DNA from: Parabacteroides chinchillae
GTDB lineage: Bacteria > Bacteroidota > Bacteroidia > Bacteroidales > Tannerellaceae
Assembly: GCF_900108035.1 (NCBI RefSeq)
Contig: NZ_FNVS01000001.1
Location: forward strand, 124,001-188,000
Direction: 5' to 3'
DNA: 64,000 nt
The notes below the pieces were generated by a model. The model saw only the letters and a list, made by a program, of their open reading frames with translations, did no database searches and had not been told where the DNA came from. Below, piece by piece: positions 10,253 through 19,024 of this stretch. A program made the translations under genes and the position numbers. Position 1 is the first letter of the stretch. The number at the start of each line of letters is the position of its first letter.

Positions 10253-10280
10253 AGGGGTGCAAAAGCATCCCTTTTTTCTT
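10253..10280 (+). terminator. Second intrinsic terminator
   Basis: AGGGGTGC (10253-10260) pairs with GCATCCCT (10265-10272), with one G-T pair and an AAAA loop, and runs into a T tract. It lies 39 bases after the previous hairpin. Confidence 0.65.
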
Positions 10281-10592
10281 AATACTATGTTAATATATAT
10301 TTAACCGACAGAAACTTCAAATAACTATAAAATCAGTAAAACTTAATCCCATCTCATTACTCCCCACCAAACAACATTATCCCAAACACATAGAAAATCA
10401 AAGCAAATCAAAGAAGCACAAATAAATGCACAAAAAAACTTTAAATCAAATATTTACATCAGACAAAAAAAAGCAATAGTTATATTTTGTTATTCTGTAA
10501 ACAATTCTCGATAAAGTCAATATTCTACAAACAAAGTTTTACTTATTTTGCATACTATCTAGGAAGGGTAAAACTTTATTGAGGGTAAAATT

Positions 10593-10817
10593 ATGGATAC
10601 GTTTTCTAACGATAGCCAAGTGCCGTTTAAATACTTTAACTATCATCCTCCAATAAGCGAAGCTTTATATGATATTAATGGAGCAATGATTGATATCAAT
10701 TACTCCATGAAAAAGAAATACGATATAACGGATAAATCATTATTCTTTTTAAATCATCTTTTTGAAAATACTTTTTTAACCGATCATCAGAAAAAACGAA
10801 ATGGCAAAACCGAATAA
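10593..10817 (+). CDS. N-terminal PAS fragment of a split sensor kinase
   Basis: This ORF of 74 codons looks like the start of a cytoplasmic PAS sensor domain (ISEALYDINGAMIDINYSMK, residues about 22-41), with no signal peptide or membrane helix. It ends at a stop that overlaps the first 17 bases of the kinase ORF, which lies in another frame. If the two frames are joined in the overlap, the sequence reads on as one PAS-PAS-kinase protein. This fragment is therefore probably the beginning of the kinase, separated by a frameshift next to an A-rich run (near 10792-10797). A sequencing error, a real disruption or a recoding event are all possible. Confidence 0.55.
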   Translation: MDTFSNDSQVPFKYFNYHPPISEALYDINGAMIDINYSMKKKYDITDKSLFFLNHLFENTFLTDHQKKRNGKTE

Positions 10818-11970
10818 AGCAAATAATAAGCCAACAGACAAGGTTTCCGAAAACCAAACTCTAATGGAACAGGCTTTGCAAAACAGCCGTGCAACATTAT
10901 ACTCATTTGATTTCAATAAATTTAAAACCTGCGACAAAGTGCATTGTAATCAATGCATCCAGCTTTACGGAAGCAAAAATCATCTATTGCAAAAGAATCA
11001 ATATATCTGTAAATCTTTATCCTCATTACAACAAGCAGAAGATCAAGCCAAATTACTTCATCTTATTAATAAAATAAGAGAAGAAAAGCTTGAAAAATTC
11101 ACAACAAATTTCGAATTAAAAAATGATAATAGTAAATACTGTAATTACGAAATAACAGGCAAAACCAAAAAATTTGACAACGATGGCAAACCCTGTTTAA
11201 TCGTAGGATGTATAATAGATAACCAAGAATACATTGAGCACGAAGAAGTCTTGCAAAAAGCCAAAGAAAAAGCTGAGATATCAAGTCAATTAAAATCGGT
11301 ATTCCTTGCAAACATGACGCATGATATCCGCACGCCATTACACGCAATCGTAGGCTTTGCCGAACTACTTAGTGATGAAATTGACCTGAATTTACGACAT
11401 GAATACATAAACATAATCAAAACAAACAATGAATTATTGGTTAAATTGATAAATGATATACTGGATATATCTAAAATTGAGTCAGATCTATTGACATTTG
11501 ACTATGTAAATGTGCCTTTACAACCTCTTATGAAAGACATATACATGACCATACAACTGAAAATGAAAAAAGAAATTGAATTTGTCCTAGATCCTTGTTC
11601 CGATCAAACTTTATATATAGATAAAAGTCGATTAAGCCAGGTTCTGATAAACCTGCTTACAAATGCAATAAAATACACTACCACTGGTAATATACATTTT
11701 GGCTACAAGTGTGAAGATGGATTCATTCGATTCTACGTAAGCGATACAGGATGCGGTATTCCTGAGGAAGAAATAAAAAATATATTTTCCCGTTTCACTC
11801 AAATTGGTATGAATAAAAAAGATGGAGTCGGATTAGGGTTAGCTATCTGTAAAGGGCTAGTTACGAAAATGGGCGGAACAATCTCGGTATGTTCAAAAGA
11901 AGGGGCAGGCTCTACTTTTACATTCACTATTCCTCACACAGTAACGGAAAAAGGAATGGCATCTATATAA
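10801..11970 (+). CDS. Cytoplasmic PAS-domain histidine kinase
   Basis: A soluble sensor histidine kinase of 389 aa. A PAS-like region at about residues 25-145 contains a cysteine cluster TCDKVHCNQC (C44-x4-C49-x2-C52). The dimerisation helix follows with the H-box NMTHDIRTPL, whose His174 would be phosphorylated. The ATPase domain shows the N box (LINLLTNAIKYT), G1 DTGCGIP and G2 GVGLGLAI. No receiver domain or response regulator gene is adjacent, so the partner is unknown. The start ATG at 10801 lies inside the end of the preceding PAS ORF; the true protein may begin at 10593 (see that entry). Confidence 0.85.
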   Translation: MAKPNKANNKPTDKVSENQTLMEQALQNSRATLYSFDFNKFKTCDKVHCNQCIQLYGSKNHLLQKNQYICKSLSSLQQAEDQAKLLHLINKIREEKLEKFTTNFELKNDNSKYCNYEITGKTKKFDNDGKPCLIVGCIIDNQEYIEHEEVLQKAKEKAEISSQLKSVFLANMTHDIRTPLHAIVGFAELLSDEIDLNLRHEYINIIKTNNELLVKLINDILDISKIESDLLTFDYVNVPLQPLMKDIYMTIQLKMKKEIEFVLDPCSDQTLYIDKSRLSQVLINLLTNAIKYTTTGNIHFGYKCEDGFIRFYVSDTGCGIPEEEIKNIFSRFTQIGMNKKDGVGLGLAICKGLVTKMGGTISVCSKEGAGSTFTFTIPHTVTEKGMASI

Positions 11971-11992
11971 ACAACAGACAACCTCTTATATA

Positions 11993-12364
11993 CTATTGTT
12001 TCGTAGGATATGATAAAATATGCCAACTTACTCCGGCACTGATTAAGAAAAGACAAAGTATAATCCACCATTTCTCAATCAAAAAAGCTGTAGTAGATAT
12101 AGTTGAAAGCCAAATTATACCAACTGATATAACTTTAGAACGCATAGGTATAGCTTTATCTTCTATAAAATTGCGGATATATGGACCAAAATAGCGATTC
12201 TGCATTACTTTATTATATAAATATCCGGAACCACGAATGTAAAACCAACATGTCAGAAGCCAAAACGGAGTTGTAGGAAGTAAGGGCACAAAAATACCAA
12301 TTGCACCCAATATCAAAAAGAAGGTTCCTAAGACAATATAAATAACCCGCCTGGCCCTATTCAT
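11993..12364 (-). CDS. DUF454 family inner-membrane protein (YbaN-like)
   Basis: A small membrane protein of 123 aa. Its N-terminus has a helix containing GTFFLILGAIGIFVPLLPTT, the hallmark of DUF454/YbaN, followed by WLLTCWFYIRGS and a C-terminal pair of helices. The function of the family is unknown. The start codon abuts the fmt stop codon directly, so it is the last gene of the tsaC-headed operon. It converges on the histidine kinase gene with 22 bases between the stops. Confidence 0.8.
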   Translation of the reverse strand: MNRARRVIYIVLGTFFLILGAIGIFVPLLPTTPFWLLTCWFYIRGSGYLYNKVMQNRYFGPYIRNFIEDKAIPMRSKVISVGIIWLSTISTTAFLIEKWWIILCLFLISAGVSWHILSYPTKQ

Positions 12365-13339
12365 TTACTCAACGGTATAATCACCAATTTGTTTGTTTCC
12401 ATTGAGAAAGTCTGTTACATTCATACGTTTCTTACCTGCCAGTTGTAAGGACAACAAGCGCAAATAACCGTCTTCCACAGCTATATCAATATAGCTTTTC
12501 TTATCCGTACAAATAGTTCCTACTGAAATGTCATGATTAACCAAACGCTTTTCTGTCTGATAAATCTTCAATACCTGGCGGGAACCATCCACTGCAACCA
12601 ATTCCGTCCAAGCAGCCGGATAGGGAGACAAACCACGGATAAAATCATATATCTTCTTTACTGGCTGATTCCAATTAATATGACAAGTATCTTTAAAAAT
12701 TTTAGGAGCAGGGCGAAGCTCCGATAAATCTTTATAAAAATCTTCTTGCGAAACAACATCAACCTTACCGGCCAACAACAAGTCTACGGTATCCGTCACT
12801 AATTTTGCCCCCATTTGCATTAATGAATCATGCACTGTCCCAACATCATCCGTATCTGCAATAGGCAAACGTCTTTGAAGAATAATTTTTCCTGTATCAA
12901 TTTCATGAGTAAGGAAAAAAGTGGTTGCGCCAGTTTCATTATCTCCATTAATTACAGCCCAATTAATAGGAGCAGCCCCACGGTATTGAGGTAACAAAGA
13001 AGCATGCAAATTAAATGTTCCCAACCGAGGCATATCCCAAACAACTTCCGGTAGCATTCGAAAAGCAACTACTATCTGCAAATCGGCATTCCAATCTTTC
13101 AATTGAGTCAAAAAAGTTTCATCTTTAAGTTTTTCAGGTTGCAGAACAGGCAAACCTTTTGATTCGGCATATTGTTTAACAGGACTGGATTGCAAAACAC
13201 TGCCGTGTCTGCCTATCGGCTTATCGGGCATAGTAACTACTCCTACTACATTATAGCCATTTTCCACCAAAACACGTAAGCTCTCCACTGCAAAGTCCGG
13301 AGTACCCATATAAACAATACGCAAGTCTTCTTTTCTCAT
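12365..13339 (-). CDS. fmt: Methionyl-tRNA formyltransferase
   Basis: Transfers a formyl group from 10-formyl-tetrahydrofolate to initiator Met-tRNA in the cytoplasm. The N-terminal Rossmann domain starts with RIVYMGTPDFAVESL. The catalytic loop FNLHASLLPQYRGAAPINWA (residues about 108-127) carries the family's His and the SLLPxYRG signature. The C-terminal OB-like domain begins near residue 210. The length of 324 aa is normal. It is the fourth gene of a five-gene operon, 6 bases after the CLC channel gene. Confidence 0.95.
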   Translation of the reverse strand: MRKEDLRIVYMGTPDFAVESLRVLVENGYNVVGVVTMPDKPIGRHGSVLQSSPVKQYAESKGLPVLQPEKLKDETFLTQLKDWNADLQIVVAFRMLPEVVWDMPRLGTFNLHASLLPQYRGAAPINWAVINGDNETGATTFFLTHEIDTGKIILQRRLPIADTDDVGTVHDSLMQMGAKLVTDTVDLLLAGKVDVVSQEDFYKDLSELRPAPKIFKDTCHINWNQPVKKIYDFIRGLSPYPAAWTELVAVDGSRQVLKIYQTEKRLVNHDISVGTICTDKKSYIDIAVEDGYLRLLSLQLAGKKRMNVTDFLNGNKQIGDYTVE

Positions 13340-13345
13340 TTTTAT

Positions 13346-15130
13346 TTAATCTCCTGAAAAATTATCAACCAAAACTTCACGATACGAATTAAAAATCTTT
13401 GATTTAGACATAAAGCCTATATAATGTCCTTCATCATCCACAACCGGAAGATTCCAGGCTTTTGTATCATCAAAAGTTTGCATTATTTGTTCCATCGGCA
13501 TACTAATTCGAATTTTAGCAGGTGCCGACACCATAAATTTAGAAACATGAAAACGATTGTAAAGTTCTGGCCGGAACATTATATTACGGATATTATCCAA
13601 TAATACAATTCCTAGTAAAACCCCTTTTTCATCAATTACAGGAAAAGTATTCCGGGGACTTCGAGCTATCACTTTTACCATATCTCCTAATGACATTTCC
13701 GGTGATACCGTTTCAAAATCCCTTTCTATTACATTATCTATACTCAATAATGTTAATACCGCTTTATCCTTATGGTGAGTAAGCAATTCTCCCTTCTGTG
13801 CCAAACGCATAGAATAAATACTATGAGGCTCAAACATCAGGATTGTTATATAAGAACTTATAGAAACAATCATTAATGGAAGAAATAAATCATATCCACC
13901 GGTAAGTTCTGCAATAAGAAAAACTCCGGTCAGTGGAGCGTGCATTACTCCAGACATTATTCCAGCCATACCTAACAGTGCAAAATTCTTCTCAGATATA
14001 TACATTGTAAATGGAAAATAATTTGAAGTATGTGCAAAAACAAATCCGGCAATACATCCCAAATATAAACTAGGAGCAAATATGCCACCACACCCCCCCC
14101 CAGCATTTGTAGCGCTGGAAGCAAAGACTTTCGTCAATATTATTAATAATAGAAAAAGAATAACTCCCCAATAAGTATCATTCAAATCATAAAACAAACT
14201 TTTATCCATTATATGGGAGAATTGCCCGTTTAATAAAGAGCCTATCGTATCATAACCTTCACCATAAAGAGGCGGAAATATAAAAATCAGAATACTTAGC
14301 ATTACACCTCCCAACAAAAATTTATGCCAATAACTTCCAAGTTTTCTATACATACCCTCTACCCGGTTCATCACACGAGTAAAATAAAGAGATACTAAAC
14401 CACAAAATACACCTAATAATAACACATAAGGAATACGCTGTATTTCGAAAACTTCCGTTTGAGAAAATTTAAACATAGCCTCTGTACCTGTAAATATATA
14501 AGAAACAGTAGCTGCCGTTACGGAAGATATCAGTAGCGGTAATACAGATGTCATTGTTAAATCCAGCATTAAAACTTCTATCACAAAAACAAGACCTGCT
14601 ATAGGAGCTTTAAAAATACCGGAAATAGCGCCGGCAGCACCACAACCAACCAGAAGCATCAATGTTTTTTGCTCCATCCGAAAAATACGTCCTAAATTGG
14701 AACCTATAGCTGCTCCCGTTAATACAATAGGAGCTTCCGCTCCTACAGATCCACCAAAACCAATCGTAACTGAGCTTGCTACAATGGAAGACCATGTATT
14801 ATGAGGTTTGATACGGCTTTTTCGCTGAGAAATAGCATATAGAATCTTTGTCACTCCATGGCTTATATCATCCCGAACAATATACTTCACAAATAAACCG
14901 GCCAACAAAATGCCAATAACCGGATAAAGAAGTAATAAATAATTTACTCCATCCGCAGCAAAATTAGCAGTAAGCAAATGCTGTATTAAATGGATTAACT
15001 GTTTTAATATAATTGCTGATGCTGCTGTGCAAATTCCCACGATGAAACTAATAATCAGAATAAAATGTTTTTCTTTTATCCGTTTCTCTCTCCACAACAG
15101 AAATTTATAAAATAATCCTTCTTTAGCCAT
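13346..15130 (-). CDS. CLC-family chloride channel/antiporter with CBS domains
   Basis: An inner-membrane chloride transporter. About ten to twelve helices fill residues 20-440. The ion-pathway motifs are a variant GSVGAEAP (family GREGP) near residue 127 and GGIFAPS (family GxFxP) near 350. Two CBS domains occupy about 460-590. The 594-aa length fits CLC proteins with a cytosolic CBS pair. Which of chloride, fluoride or another anion is moved, and whether it is a channel or an antiporter, cannot be settled here. A G9 run on the coding strand encodes the glycines before the GGIFAP motif (14093-14101). It lies third in the operon, one base after the sugar transferase gene. Confidence 0.9.
   Translation of the reverse strand: MAKEGLFYKFLLWREKRIKEKHFILIISFIVGICTAASAIILKQLIHLIQHLLTANFAADGVNYLLLLYPVIGILLAGLFVKYIVRDDISHGVTKILYAISQRKSRIKPHNTWSSIVASSVTIGFGGSVGAEAPIVLTGAAIGSNLGRIFRMEQKTLMLLVGCGAAGAISGIFKAPIAGLVFVIEVLMLDLTMTSVLPLLISSVTAATVSYIFTGTEAMFKFSQTEVFEIQRIPYVLLLGVFCGLVSLYFTRVMNRVEGMYRKLGSYWHKFLLGGVMLSILIFIFPPLYGEGYDTIGSLLNGQFSHIMDKSLFYDLNDTYWGVILFLLLIILTKVFASSATNAGGGCGGIFAPSLYLGCIAGFVFAHTSNYFPFTMYISEKNFALLGMAGIMSGVMHAPLTGVFLIAELTGGYDLFLPLMIVSISSYITILMFEPHSIYSMRLAQKGELLTHHKDKAVLTLLSIDNVIERDFETVSPEMSLGDMVKVIARSPRNTFPVIDEKGVLLGIVLLDNIRNIMFRPELYNRFHVSKFMVSAPAKIRISMPMEQIMQTFDDTKAWNLPVVDDEGHYIGFMSKSKIFNSYREVLVDNFSGD
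14093..14101. repeat. Homopolymer tract of nine C (G9 on the coding strand) inside the CLC gene
   Basis: Nine consecutive C on the plus strand read as GGG GGG GGG, three glycines in NAGGGCGG, just before the GxFxP motif. Gain or loss of one base would shift the frame and remove the second half of the channel and both CBS domains. Confidence 0.8.
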
Positions 15131-15131
15131 T

Positions 15132-16532
15132 TTAAATACCTTTGCCTGTAATAACTGTTTTTATTGTATATATCAGAATAGTAATATCCAATACTAATGA
15201 CATATTTTCATAATATAATATATCATACTTCAACCGCTCTATCATCTCATCTACACTACCTGCATATCCGTATTTTACCATTCCCCATGAAGTAATACCC
15301 GGACGAACGTTGTGTAACAAATAATAAAAGGGGGCTTTCTTTACTATCTGATCTATAAAATATTTACGTTCCGGGCGAGGCCCGACAATAGACATATCTC
15401 CTTTTAATACATTCCAGAACTGGGGAAGTTCATCTAACCGGTATTTACGCATAAAACGGCCGAAAGGAGTTACACGTTGATCATTCTCTACAGATAATAA
15501 CGGACCATTATTTTCAGAATCAACATACATAGTCCTGAATTTATACATTACAAAAGGTTGTCCCATATATCCAATGCGTTCTTGTCGATAAAAGACGGGA
15601 CCAAAAGAATCTCTTTTCACTCTCCAAGCTATATATAAATAAAGAGGGGATAATAATATCAATACCAACACTGATAATACCTTATCCATAAAAAATTTCA
15701 CATTTTTCTCAACTTGTGAAAAATTATTATCTGTAACGTCAATCAAAGGAATACCGTAAATAGTTTTAATTTTTACCCGCGAAAGAACGTTGGATTTATC
15801 TGCCAGCACCTTTATCGGACGTTTATAATGGTAAAGAGAGTACAATATGTCCAACAACTTTTGGCTATCTGAACTGTCTAGCACTACAACCAATTCATCA
15901 ACAGACTCTTTTTCTATCAAATCAGACAAATCAGCCAACGAACCGAGAATCTGTTGCTGTGTAACTTTAATCGGTATATTTTTATCTTCAGGTATAAACC
16001 CAATTACATTATAGCCTAATTTATATAACTCTGTTGCAATATAAACTGCTTTTTCTCCTGCACCTATTATCAGAACATTTAAGGCCCATTCCCTCCGTTT
16101 TATTTTTCGTATGCCATTCTGGGTTATTATTAAACGAGGAATATAGGTTAACAAAAACTGAAGTCCAAACAATGAAAAGAATAGTTCGTAATAAATATGA
16201 AAAGAACGAGGTAAATCATTCAGTACAAATATAAAGAAAACAAGAACTACGCCAATAAGTACAGTCAAAAAAGTAGAAAACAATTCTACTAAACGCGATT
16301 TTCCAAATGGCTTATTATAATATCCGGAAATATAATATAAGAAAATCCAGAAAAATGGAAGTAGAAACTGGCCGCCCCATATATATATATATAACAAATA
16401 ATCTTGCAGCGTACGAAAACCACCATAAACAGCAACTTCATCGTAACGGAGCAGATTAAACAACAGCCAAACTAATGATGCCGATAGAAAATCCGATATA
16501 ATATATTTTCCTGCCTGCCAGCTTTTTTTCAT
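15132..16532 (-). CDS. Polyprenyl-phosphate sugar-1-phosphate transferase (WcaJ/CpsE-type)
   Basis: Starts exopolysaccharide or capsule repeat-unit synthesis by placing a sugar phosphate on the undecaprenyl carrier at the inner membrane. Four or more N-terminal helices (residues about 10-150) lead to a nucleotide-binding-like middle domain (VLIIGAGEKAVYIATELYKL, near 172-191). A further helix and the C-terminal catalytic domain follow, with MYKFRTM, YRLDELPQFWNVLKGDMS and VGPRPE. At 466 aa the protein is full length. The sugar cannot be inferred. No other polysaccharide genes are nearby, so it is an isolated initiating transferase inside a housekeeping operon, one base after tsaC. Confidence 0.9.
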   Translation of the reverse strand: MKKSWQAGKYIISDFLSASLVWLLFNLLRYDEVAVYGGFRTLQDYLLYIYIWGGQFLLPFFWIFLYYISGYYNKPFGKSRLVELFSTFLTVLIGVVLVFFIFVLNDLPRSFHIYYELFFSLFGLQFLLTYIPRLIITQNGIRKIKRREWALNVLIIGAGEKAVYIATELYKLGYNVIGFIPEDKNIPIKVTQQQILGSLADLSDLIEKESVDELVVVLDSSDSQKLLDILYSLYHYKRPIKVLADKSNVLSRVKIKTIYGIPLIDVTDNNFSQVEKNVKFFMDKVLSVLVLILLSPLYLYIAWRVKRDSFGPVFYRQERIGYMGQPFVMYKFRTMYVDSENNGPLLSVENDQRVTPFGRFMRKYRLDELPQFWNVLKGDMSIVGPRPERKYFIDQIVKKAPFYYLLHNVRPGITSWGMVKYGYAGSVDEMIERLKYDILYYENMSLVLDITILIYTIKTVITGKGI

Positions 16533-16533
16533 T

Positions 16534-17094
16534 CTATCTGATTACCTGGATAAGTCCTCCCAAACCCAACTTAATAATATTTGACGGCTGTGCCTTACTC
16601 ATATCATCCTGACGATATTGCACAATATAATCAACTCCATTTTTTATGTCTTCAGAGATTTCACAAAAGTTTGCAGGAGATTTTTCGCCACTCACATTAG
16701 CAGAAGTAGAAACTAACGGTTTACGAAAACGTTCACATAAAGCACGAGAAAATTCCTCATTCGTAACACGTATACCAACGCTACCATCCTCTGCCAATAA
16801 ATTAGAGGCAAGATTCTTAGCTGTAGGATAAATAATTGTTAATGGTTTATCGGCCACATTTATTAAATCCCAGGCAATATCAGGCAATTCGGATACATAC
16901 ATATTTAACTTAGCAGTACTATCAATCAGTACCAGCATTGCTTTATTATCTACTCTTTGCTTTAACTCATACACTTTCTGTACAGCCTTTTCATTGGTAG
17001 CATCACAGCCGATACCCCAAATTGTATCTGTAGGATAAAGAATTACCCCTCCGGCCTGCATTACTTCACAGGCTTTTTTTATGTCTTCCTGCAT
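16534..17094 (-). CDS. tsaC: L-threonylcarbamoyladenylate synthase (TsaC/YrdC family)
   Basis: Makes threonylcarbamoyl-AMP from threonine, bicarbonate and ATP for the t6A37 modification of tRNAs. The YrdC fold is clear: GGVILYPTDTIWGIGCDATN near the start, then KPLTIIYP, VGIRV and PLVSTSANVSG. I place the start at the ATG at 17094, giving 186 aa. An upstream TTG would lengthen the protein to 202 aa, but it lies upstream of the -7 element at 17114-17121. The gene leads a tightly packed minus-strand operon of five genes whose gaps are 0 to 6 bases. Confidence 0.92.
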   Translation of the reverse strand: MQEDIKKACEVMQAGGVILYPTDTIWGIGCDATNEKAVQKVYELKQRVDNKAMLVLIDSTAKLNMYVSELPDIAWDLINVADKPLTIIYPTAKNLASNLLAEDGSVGIRVTNEEFSRALCERFRKPLVSTSANVSGEKSPANFCEISEDIKNGVDYIVQYRQDDMSKAQPSNIIKLGLGGLIQVIR

Positions 17095-17113
17095 TTTCTT
17101 TACATTATTTTGA

Positions 17114-17143
17114 CAAATGTACAAAGGTTTCGCAGACTTCAAA
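17114..17143 (-). promoter_or_regulatory. Promoter of the tsaC-headed operon
   Basis: On the minus strand -7 TACATTTG (17114-17121) and -33 TTTG (17140-17143) are separated by 18 bases. The predicted start near 17107 leaves a leader of about 13 bases and supports the ATG at 17094. Confidence 0.7.
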
Positions 17144-17290
17144 AAAATAATAAGAAAAAAACTATTTTCACTAAGCAGTAGTTATTATACGATTTTTAAT
17201 TCCTAACTTTACGGATTGAAATATATTGCATAAGTGGTATTTATGCCCAAAATGCATCGATAGCTAGAAAAAAGAAAAAAACAATATATA

Positions 17291-19015
17291 ATGATTAACA
17301 GATGGAATTTTCGAACCCCAACAGAAGAAGAATTACATAAAAGAGACGAATTAGTGGCCGAACTGGGTCTCAATCCGGTTATAGGTCTTCTGCTTGTTCA
17401 GAGGGGAATTACTTCCGTTGAGGAAGTAAAAAAATTCTTTAAACCCAGTCTGAATGATCTTCATGATCCGTACCTCATGCCCGACATGGATAAAGCGGTC
17501 AAAAGGTTAAATAAGGCTTTAGGAAATAAAGAAAAAATTTTAATATACGGTGATTACGATGTAGACGGAACAACTGCCGTATCTCTTGTATATAAATATT
17601 TACGCCCTTATTCATCAAGTCTGGATTTTTACATTCCGGATCGTTATGATGAAGGATACGGCATCTCTTACAAAGGTATAGATTATGCGGCGGAGAATGA
17701 TATATCATTAATCATATCTTTGGACTGTGGCATAAAGGCTATCGAAAAAATAGAATATGCCAAACAGAAAGGTATTGATTTTATTATTTGCGACCATCAT
17801 ATGCCCGATGATGTATTACCGGATGCTGTTGCTGTGTTGGACGCCAAACGAGCTGATTCAATCTACCCCTACGAACACTTATCGGGATGTGGGGTAGGAT
17901 TTAAACTCATGCAGGCATTTGCCAAAAGCAATAATTTTCCATTTTCAGATTTAGAAAAACTATTGGAACTTACTGCTGTAAGTATCGCCTCTGACATTGT
18001 TCCCATTACAGGAGAAAACAGAGTACTTGCCTATTATGGGTTGAAGCAATTAAATTGCAACCCAAGTTTAGGATTAAAAGGTATCATAGACATTTGCGGA
18101 TTAACAGGAAAAGAAATTACTATCAGCGATATTGTTTTCAAAATAGGACCGCGTATCAATGCTTCGGGACGTATGATGAACGGAAAAGAAGCTGTTGAAC
18201 TTCTCCTTTCGAAAGACAGTGAATCCGCCAGGGAAAAGAGTGAAAATATCAATCAATATAATGAAGAACGACGGGAACTGGACAAAAAAATAACCGATGA
18301 AGCAAATGCTATCATTGACGAATTCGAAAACATGGAAGATCGTAAAGCCATTGTTGTCTATAACCAGGGATGGCATAAAGGTGTCATTGGTATTGTAGCT
18401 TCCAGGTTAACAGAAAAATACTATCGTCCGGCAGTCGTTTTAACCAAATCATCCGAATTAATAACAGGTTCTGCACGTTCTGTCACCGGGTTTGATATTT
18501 ACAAAGCTATAGAAAGTTGCAGGGATTTACTGGAAAATTTTGGGGGACATACCTATGCGGCCGGTCTATCTTTAAAAGAAGAAAATCTGGAAGCTTTTAC
18601 AGAGCGCTTTCTGCAACTGGCTGCCGATGAAATTATTCCGGAACAAATGACTCCCCAAATTGACATTGACGCCATATTAGACTTAAAAGACATCAATACC
18701 AAATTCATGAATGATCTGAAGAAAATGAGTCCTTTTGGCCCAGACAATCAAAAACCCGTATTTTGTTCTTTAGATGTCAAAGATTATGGTACAAGCAAGC
18801 TTGTAGGTAAAGACCTGGAACATATCAAACTGGAAGTTATAGACGGCAATTCCAATACACCTATCCACGGCATTGCTTTCGGAATGTATCAATTTAGTGA
18901 GCATATAAAAGGCATGAAACCTTTTAACATCTGCTATACAATAGAAGAAAACACCTATAACGGAAATACTTCTTTACAGCTGATGATAAAAGATATCAAG
19001 CCGGACGATATATGA
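17291..19015 (+). CDS. recJ: Single-stranded-DNA-specific exonuclease RecJ
   Basis: A 5'-3' single-strand exonuclease acting in recombination and mismatch repair. The DHH-phosphoesterase motifs that bind two metal ions are visible: YGDYDVDGTTA (residues about 83-93), DCGIKA and ICDHHMPDD, then the DHHA1 region with GRMMNGKEAV and FGGHTYAAGLS. A C-terminal OB-like domain follows. The length of 574 aa is typical. The gene is followed 9 bases later by recQ, with which it cooperates in RecF-pathway repair. A near-consensus -7 TAACTTTA lies at 17204-17211. Confidence 0.95.
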   Translation: MINRWNFRTPTEEELHKRDELVAELGLNPVIGLLLVQRGITSVEEVKKFFKPSLNDLHDPYLMPDMDKAVKRLNKALGNKEKILIYGDYDVDGTTAVSLVYKYLRPYSSSLDFYIPDRYDEGYGISYKGIDYAAENDISLIISLDCGIKAIEKIEYAKQKGIDFIICDHHMPDDVLPDAVAVLDAKRADSIYPYEHLSGCGVGFKLMQAFAKSNNFPFSDLEKLLELTAVSIASDIVPITGENRVLAYYGLKQLNCNPSLGLKGIIDICGLTGKEITISDIVFKIGPRINASGRMMNGKEAVELLLSKDSESAREKSENINQYNEERRELDKKITDEANAIIDEFENMEDRKAIVVYNQGWHKGVIGIVASRLTEKYYRPAVVLTKSSELITGSARSVTGFDIYKAIESCRDLLENFGGHTYAAGLSLKEENLEAFTERFLQLAADEIIPEQMTPQIDIDAILDLKDINTKFMNDLKKMSPFGPDNQKPVFCSLDVKDYGTSKLVGKDLEHIKLEVIDGNSNTPIHGIAFGMYQFSEHIKGMKPFNICYTIEENTYNGNTSLQLMIKDIKPDDI

Positions 19016-19024
19016 AGGACACTT

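Larger units (their letters stand above)
9772..10592. other. Gene-poor intergenic region
   Basis: These 821 bases contain no normal-sized gene on either strand. From left to right they hold an 11-N10-11 dyad (9869-9900), a promoter-like -7 element (10047-10054), a 26-codon ORF (10082-10162), two hairpin terminators (10185-10214 and 10253-10280), and about 300 very AT-rich bases in which I see nothing definite. Confidence 0.7.
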
